A DNA stretch of 64,000 nt from Lichenostomus cassidix (lineage: Eukaryota > Chordata > Aves > Passeriformes > Meliphagidae): assembly GCA_008360975.2 (NCBI GenBank), contig CM039187.1, forward strand, positions 15,393,094 through 15,457,093. The letters run 5' to 3'. Shown here one piece after another: positions 57,634 to 64,000 of this stretch (positions within the stretch are counted from its first letter, which is position 1; each line of letters begins with the position of its first letter). The notes under the pieces are model-generated. The model made no database searches and had not been told where the DNA came from. It saw only the letters and a list, made by a program, of their open reading frames with translations. The position numbers and the translations under genes were made by a program.

Positions 57634-60600
57634 CTGAAACACACAAAAACCACAGTTGTGTTTGTCAAACACACTAGACAAAATTTAAATACACGAACTC
57701 CTGCCAAATTTAAAATGCATCCATATCTAATTTCTTTAAGATGCTATTGAGTCCAGCAGTCTGCTACTTGTAATAATAATGCTGTTACCTTGCTCTGCAG
57801 TTTGTATTTCCCAGGAATTTTCAACTCGGAACAAAACAGGAATTCATCCAATCTCTTACACGTCTCCTAAGCATTTTAATACTTTTGCAAACAAGGTATT
57901 GTCAGATCAATGATAGAAGAGTATCTTTCACTGATATACTTAACAAGCTATAACTTCAGTTGACACTTTAACAAGCTTCTAGTTCTTTGCCTAAAAATAC
58001 TTAATTTAAGAATGTCTTTCAACAAAGTAAGAATCTCCTGACCCCAAAACTTCTAATGGCAATAGTAAATTAGCTGGAGGAATATACCACTCTGTATTTC
58101 ACAAATTTTGCTTCTAGCAAATGCAAGCAGCAGATGCAGCTTTCAATTCAACTGACATGACACTGCATAGTATTTACAAGGACTATCACTTAATATCCAC
58201 ACTGACATTACATAGCTTAAAGTAACTTGAGCTATTACTCTGAGAGACAAAGTATATCATAGCTTGAGCTATATTTGAAAAGGAGCTACCATCAGAATTG
58301 CAGTGTAAATTAGGAAAAAACCCTTTCATTTCCTAGATTTCTCTTTTGCCTTGAACAGCCAGTACAGATATTTTAAATTTTTTAAAAATCAAGATAAGTT
58401 TTGTACATCTATTAGTTTAGGGGACACACACACACACACACACTCTCTTAATTTGAGTGCAGTATTAATTAAAAAATTAATGAAAAAATGCTGGGAAAAA
58501 AATTAGTCTCAAGACATATGCAGAGTATGCACAATTAGCAACACATACCAGCCTATTCTTGCAGCATTTACTAACATCAGTCAGAATTTTACCACAGTAA
58601 CAATGGGATGCACATCAGTACAGACAATTGAAGTTGGCTTGTTTTCGTAATAATTCTGTAGCTCTTAATAGCAGAACTAAAACTAATGTAGCAAGGCTTC
58701 CAATCCACACATTTCACAATTAAGCAAATTTTTAAGAGTTTCTGATATGAAGCTTTCAAGAATTTTTTTTTTCAGTTTAGCTCACAACCATTCTCTCACT
58801 CCCAAATGTGCTTGCTTTGCAGGAACTTTGGCTTAGTGATGCTGGAGAATTCAGAATCACAAAAACAATAGGGTCCTGTTCACATAAAGGGGAAAATGCT
58901 GGCTTTAAGTTTAATTTATACTTTTTTTTTCCATTTACGTTTATGATATCTCTTATTCTTGACTGCTGTAAGTCTCAACTGACTTTTGTTGTCTCCAAAT
59001 TCTCATTCAAGACAAATTTTTTTTGTCATTGTTAGGCACTTTTTCCAGGTCACTGATCAGTACTGTAAACACCACCTACTTTTGAAGATCTTCAAGGCAC
59101 CCTGTTATCAGCATACCTACTTTACAACATGGCAATATGTTGCTCTAGATCAGATGTTTATAGATCAGATGAGCAGGTAGTAGAGCCACACAGCTGACTT
59201 TGCTCATCTGTTCTGACTTCCTTTATAAGACAAAAAAGTTCCTTCAGTCAATCCCTGTTTGTTCTAACATGTCATTGAGAAAAGCCTTTAATCTTGATTT
59301 ACAGATTTCAGTGATGAAGAACATACAACAGCTCTTGGTAAACTGTTCCAAAGGTTAAGGACCTTTGGAGTTAAACAAATGGCTGTTTATTTCTTCTCTG
59401 AATGTGTCCAGTTTAAAGTTCCATCCATTTCAATTTATTATTTCTATGTTTGCAAGTCCTTTTCTATCTAATTCCTGTTGCTTGTGTGGGCAAGCCCACA
59501 CTTTGCTCAGGTCAGCCTTTAACCTCTTTCTAATGAGAAAAGATCAAGGTCTTTGAATAGAAGACTCAATAGAGGACACATTTTACAAACTTTTAATCAT
59601 TTTTCTGCTGTTCTAATTCACTCTCAGTACTTACTCCAGTTATGGTTGTCATCAAATGTGACATAGCAAGCAGACCTATGCCAAGCACAATAATCTCACG
59701 TGAGTCTTGGTTTATGCATCCAAGAATCACATTAACTCTTTTGCCCACATCATTACACTGGGAGTTCCCATTCAGCTGATTCACCAGTCAAGCCTTTCAT
59801 AGGTATTGTGTCTTCCAGGATGTGAGGGGTGGGGAGGGAGTAGGGACAGGTGTTACTATTTTATTTGTTCTAAATATTCTGATTCTTCTTCACTCTTTAC
59901 AATTCCCCACTCTGGGTATAGTTTTTATCAGTAAGTATATTATGTTTTCTTCTAGATCATTACCATTTGGCCTCATTTGAGCATAAGTGAGCTAATCTGT
60001 ATCCTTCCCTGTGTTGTAAGCTCTGCCTGACTAAATGACTCAACATAGGGTCATGCTTTCAGTATGAGGGCTATGTCCCTCTTCCCCAACCCTTTGTGAA
60101 ACAGTTGACATGAGGACTTGTGAGAAAGAGTCTTTTATAAGGTATCCTGTCCAAGACTTCTGATTTTCCTTAAAGGTCTTTTTGAAGAGTTTATCAAATA
60201 AGTTTTTGAAAAAAGGCAAAGAGATCTGACCAAAGCTGCACAATTACTTTTTACCGTAACTACAAAGTTTATCCCTACCATGTTTACTCACACTACATTG
60301 ATTTAATTGTTTTACAACTTCCTCTAATTACTGTTTCAGCTGATCTGATATGTTGCATGAAAAGCTATACACCTTAGCTCTCCTTCAGATAAGGGAAGTA
60401 AAAGCTGGAAATAACATACTACAAGCTCCAGTTTTCAAAAGACAATGTTACAGCCACTAAGTAAAAGACTTCATGCGTTTGATGTTTAACGAGCAAGAGA
60501 ATCCCAGTGCTTTAGTCATTAAACCCTGAAGTAAAATTCTTCCGCAAAAAAAAAAAAGTTCTCACCATTATGAACGATAACTCTGTATTTTCTGTCCAAA

Positions 60601-63323
60601 CAGAGGTCTATCTGCCTTTGTCTGACAATTTTCTGTGCTTCTGGAGGCAATCCCTTGGGGTCCCGGGAGAACACAAAGGAATAGCTATCAGCACAAGTGC
60701 CATCTTCATTTAGTTGGCGGCAGGAGTAATGAAGAGCATATGTATCATAATCTGTGTCCACTACCCAGTGATCGTCATCTGGAGGAAACCATAACAAAGA
60801 AGGAAAAGTATTAGAGACACAAGTGAAATCTAGTAAATCAGAAAGGATTGCTGCCATAACTCTGTAAAGAAAATACTAAGATGAAGATCAGTACAAATTA
60901 TAACAGATGGGCTTTTCATTTATTACTGTGTCCAATATTTAAATCCAAGTTTATTTTTAAAAAGAAAATAAAGAAGGACATGCTAGGCCTGCTCCAGATG
61001 ACTCAAACCTGCAAATATTTTCCTACCAGGGATGTTACTTAGACAGCATTTTTAAGGAAAAAGATTATCATGCAGTTTACATGTGTGTTAGAAGCATATT
61101 TGCTACAAGTTTTGTCATAAACCCTCTTCTTAAAACACAGTTACAACTTCAGAGACTTCTTGACTATTTAGTTATGTAACCTGATAAAAACCTGGTCACA
61201 CAGACACCCTTTTCTAACAGAAGTGTTTGAAGACACCCTCTTCAAACAAAATGTCTGTTTTGGTGTTTACAATAAAACTTGACATATCTGCACCTTCCTC
61301 TCCAGGAGCAAAGGATTTTCTCTTGCAGTACATCTGCACTGGTTAAGGCAGTACTCTGTTCTCTTCTCTGCTGTGGGGGGACACCGGACTTTTTAGAAAG
61401 GTAGAGTTTAGGGTCAGCCAGCAATCTGAAGCACCCACGACTCAGCAGCATGTTGCAAGTGGACTGGCAACTGCTTAAGACCAATTGGCATCCAAAGCAT
61501 GCTTTTTAATTGTGTCTTTGGACAGAATGGAGCTCCTGTCAGTTCCAAATTCTGTCTGCTTCTCTTGGAAACAATCCAAGGAAATGTCTTGAGCTACAAA
61601 GCACCTGAATCTCTGCTTGGCTCAAGGAACTAATTTTGCATAGGGTGTGACAGATTACATAAAAAATATGAGTATGTCTGTATATACATATGATCATATT
61701 TGTTTCTTAAAACAGATAAATCACAACCTATGCAGACACAAGACCAAACAACATAACATTTTCTAAATTCTCTTCCCCGCTTGGCGAGGTCTGACATTAT
61801 GTTTCAGAGAGAACAGAAGCATGCAGTAACTGAGTTCTGAACTAAAACAAGTCTTAAAATACTTCATTTGCTTTTCATTTCTTTCCAAACAGTGGCCTTC
61901 GATTATATTGTTGGGTAACAAACAAAAGACATACCTAGATATACAAAGGCCAGGTCTTCCCTTGTTTAAAGAAAGCCAGCCAGCTGTCCCATATAAAAAG
62001 TAGTGATTACATTGTTCACATTAAGGCTTGCAGTATGATAGTTATTATGTCTTTTAAGTGTGTTTAAGAAATTCAACAGTACTTTTTCCTTCCCCAGCAT
62101 GGACATACAACTTAACTAGTTTTCCAAGTAGTTCTACATCTTCTACAATTAAGTACTCACTTCCTTTCTGCAGAAAAGAAGCGACACCCCAGTACTTCAT
62201 CTTGAACTTGGCAGGATCCTCTGTGTCAGTGAAAGAGCCGATCATGTCAGCACAGACGTCCCAGTTACTGTAGCCAGAGACAAAGAAAATTCCACATTCC
62301 AATCTGACAGCACAGGTTCAGTGTGACTGTGTGACTAGCACAGGGATAGCAGGTCGGATTGGAGCAGTAGGTTCATGAAATGGAATGAGAGGAGAATAAA
62401 AAACAGCTTACTTGAAAAGTCTGACTCTGCCCTTTGCAGTGGCAGTCATTTGTCCATTCTCATCTACAGTGAACTGGGCTACCACATTGTCCTGCAGAAA
62501 TAACCCCTCAGGATCTTTTTTTGCCATAGCATACCAGGTGCCACTGTACTGCAAGGAAATAAGAAAGGCTGCAGTTAGACCTAGAACAATGGAAACATTA
62601 CAACCAGACAGTAGAGAACAGAGGAGGTGACAGCAGGAAGGGCATGCAGGTTTTTGATGCCATGCCTAAATGATGTACCTAAGAAACAAATCTAGCTGTT
62701 TCAACAGCACAAACCCTCCAATGCATCCTAGTGAAATCATAATTTGTAGAAATATTGACTTTTTGTTGGTAATCTTATCTGTATCTGCAGTAGTCCTGTA
62801 TAAGGAATACAAAATTTAGTGGAAAAAAGATAACAATCAGCAGATCTTGACATACCTATGTATTCTTTTTTTCCTTGCAATGGTGTCTGAAAACATCAGA
62901 GTATTAATCTTTCTTAGAAACAACCAAGTCAATACACCCCTTTTGCTTACACCCTACAGTTTGAGACCAGTCTGCTAAAACTCAATTTCTGCAGTATTCC
63001 ATTTCCAGATGCATCGGGATCCAGCATCTGTGGAGGTGTGGACAACATCATACCCTTCTGCTGTTCCTCGGTAGTGCAGTCTGTGACTCTGAGCGAAAAT
63101 GTGAACACACTGCTGCTACTGAATGCCAAATTTTGTAGCCTGGAAAAGGAGCTATGCAAGACATCACAGATCCAGGAGAGTAAAGAAGATTTACCCTGGT
63201 CTTGTCGAAGTTCTCCTTGACTTTGAAGCTGCTTACTCGGCAGTCCCGCTCCGCAGTGCTGCTGCCCAGCAAGGCCAGTGACAGCAGCAGCAGCCAGGGC
63301 AGAGCTCTCTCTCTGTGGGCCAT
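57620..63323 (-). CDS. RBP4: Retinol-binding protein 4, plasma (5 coding exons)
   Basis: Secreted lipocalin that carries retinol from liver in plasma, bound to transthyretin, and to the egg in birds. Five exons give 199 residues. A 24-residue signal peptide ([20 protein letters not shown]...STA) precedes mature [17 protein letters not shown]. The first lipocalin motif is in [16 protein letters not shown]. Further blocks are [40 protein letters not shown] and YALHYSCR. All six disulfide cysteines of the family are present (mature positions 4, 70, 120, 129, 160 and 174). The tail is GFCD, lacking the longer mammalian extension and resembling the chicken protein. A splice acceptor 7 bp before the ATG (CTGCAG|GGACAGG) shows a noncoding first exon further upstream, as in mammals; I could not place it. 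It converges on FFAR4. Confidence 0.97.
58424..58443. repeat. (AC)n microsatellite
   Basis: About ten AC units in the RBP4 intron before its last exon. Confidence 0.95.
59265..59800 (-). mobile_element. Ancient CR1 LINE copy (antisense)
   Basis: The plus strand carries diverged but ordered CR1 antisense segments. At about 59272-59350: GTCATTGAGAAAAGCC, GATTTACAGATTTCAGTGAT and TAAACTGTTCCAAAGGTTAA. At about 59715-59785: TGCATCCAAGAATCACATTA, then CACTGGGAGTTCCC and TTCAGCTGATTCACCA. This resembles an old CR1 lineage shared by birds and other reptiles. It is heavily mutated and the ends are uncertain. Confidence 0.75.
60566..60778 (-). CDS. RBP4: RBP4 coding exon 4
   Basis: [20 protein letters not shown], then [20 protein letters not shown] and [20 protein letters not shown]. 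The acceptor is CTCCAG and the donor GTGAGA; 213 nt. Confidence 0.97.
62161..62267 (-). CDS. RBP4: RBP4 coding exon 3
   Basis: [20 protein letters not shown], then [13 protein letters not shown]. The acceptor is CTACAG and the donor GTGAGT; 107 nt, entering in phase 2 and leaving in phase 1. Confidence 0.96.
62412..62548 (-). CDS. RBP4: RBP4 coding exon 2
   Basis: [20 protein letters not shown], then [20 protein letters not shown] and RVRLF. The acceptor is TTGCAG and the donor GTAAGC; 137 nt, leaving in phase 2. Confidence 0.96.
63195..63323 (-). CDS. RBP4: RBP4 coding exon 1 (signal peptide)
   Basis: 43 codons from the ATG at 63323: hydrophobic leader with a Leu-rich core, then [20 protein letters not shown]. 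The exon itself begins at the acceptor near 63330. The donor is AGG|GTAAAT, phase 0. Confidence 0.95.
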
Positions 63324-63330
63324 CCTGTCC

Positions 63331-64000
63331 CTGCAGCAAACAGAGAATAGTATCAGAAACAGGCTCTTGTCACACAAGTGAAGGGAGGAAGGTTGCCCTG
63401 ACAGGTTGCCAGGGCATCAGGCAGTTTTCCCTGATGCATGTGCAGGCAAGGCACCTGGCTGTCCCCAGCCCACAGCAGCAGAGCCCCTTACAGACAGTGC
63501 TGGTTCCTGGAGAGCCCAAGCGTTGATGGTGGTGGCGGTGCCCAGACAGGGAATGCTTTATGTACTCCTGGGGCTTTCGCAACCTGCTGAGCCACAAAGG
63601 CAGCACTGGAGAGAGGAGCAGGGAGGTGGGTTGATGGGTGCTGCAGGCTGGGGCCCCTTCATAACAGCCTCTTGCGTAACACTCACGGGCTCACGTGGTC
63701 TTTGACCCTGATCTGCAGCCAAGCGGGCGCTAGGAACAAATGCCTTTCTTTGCTTTTCCTAACTCAAAAGCAGAGCTCACACCTGGGGGAAGGGGTGTGC
63801 ACATGTGTGGGGAGAGCAAATGGAATGAGAGTCATCCCACCTTTGCATGGGGGAGAGTGAACTGCCTCCACCTCCTCTGTGATTTTACACACTAAAGTCC
63901 AAAATCCATCTTACTCAATATGGTCAACCCAGTTACAAGGTGCAGACTTGTTTCCTCCACCTCCTCCCCAAATTCCTTTCCTCTTTTACCCTGATAAACA
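63331..64000 (-). other. RBP4: RBP4 upstream sequence / first intron
   Basis: 670 bp upstream of the RBP4 start codon. The acceptor at 63331-63336 implies intron directly upstream. The noncoding first exon and promoter are either within this stretch or beyond the right edge; I see no clear TATA box. Short frames here show no domain. Confidence 0.5.

Larger units (their letters stand above)
57634..60565 (-). other. RBP4: RBP4 intron before the last exon
   Basis: 2.9 kb containing an (AC)n microsatellite and an ancient CR1 copy; no other exon seen. Confidence 0.65.

Overview
The window is vertebrate nuclear DNA and very probably a bird. It holds the four-gene block MYOF(-) – CEP55(+) – FFAR4(+) – RBP4(-), which is in the same order and orientation as on human chromosome 10q23. 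The avian call rests on CR1 LINE fragments as the main interspersed repeat, on small introns, and on an RBP4 that matches the bird protein closely and ends in a short Gly-Phe-Cys-Asp tail. Coding sequence is split into exons, so almost every long uninterrupted reading frame here is chance. I placed exons from splice sites, reading phase and remembered family sequences. I could not run an alignment, and I cannot name the species.

Layout. Positions 33-26872 (minus) carry 19 coding exons of myoferlin, encoding about the first 563 of roughly 2,060 residues; the rest lies off the left edge. Positions 26873-28774 are the divergent MYOF/CEP55 promoter region, with a CpG island holding two oppositely oriented GC-rich minisatellites. 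CEP55 (plus) has coding exons from 28775 to 38927, with poly(A) signals near 39800 and 40030. A gene-poor stretch (about 40060-51061) contains a 2.9 kb endogenous retrovirus-like element at 44001-46891. It has two 622-bp LTRs differing at only 7 positions and a lysine-tRNA primer site, but no recognisable gag, pol or env. FFAR4 (plus) has three exons at 51062-56550, the first in a CpG island. RBP4 (minus) has five coding exons at 63323-57620. FFAR4 and RBP4 converge, with poly(A) signals only about 300 bp apart.

The genes are neighbours by conserved synteny, not members of one pathway. MYOF is a C2-domain membrane-repair and fusion protein. CEP55 recruits ESCRT to the midbody in cytokinesis. 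FFAR4 is a long-chain fatty-acid receptor. RBP4 is the plasma retinol carrier. I found no new biological system. The points most worth checking are the missing splice donor of CEP55 exon 2, the opposed minisatellites at the CEP55 promoter, and the coding-less, young-looking LTR element without a clean target-site duplication.
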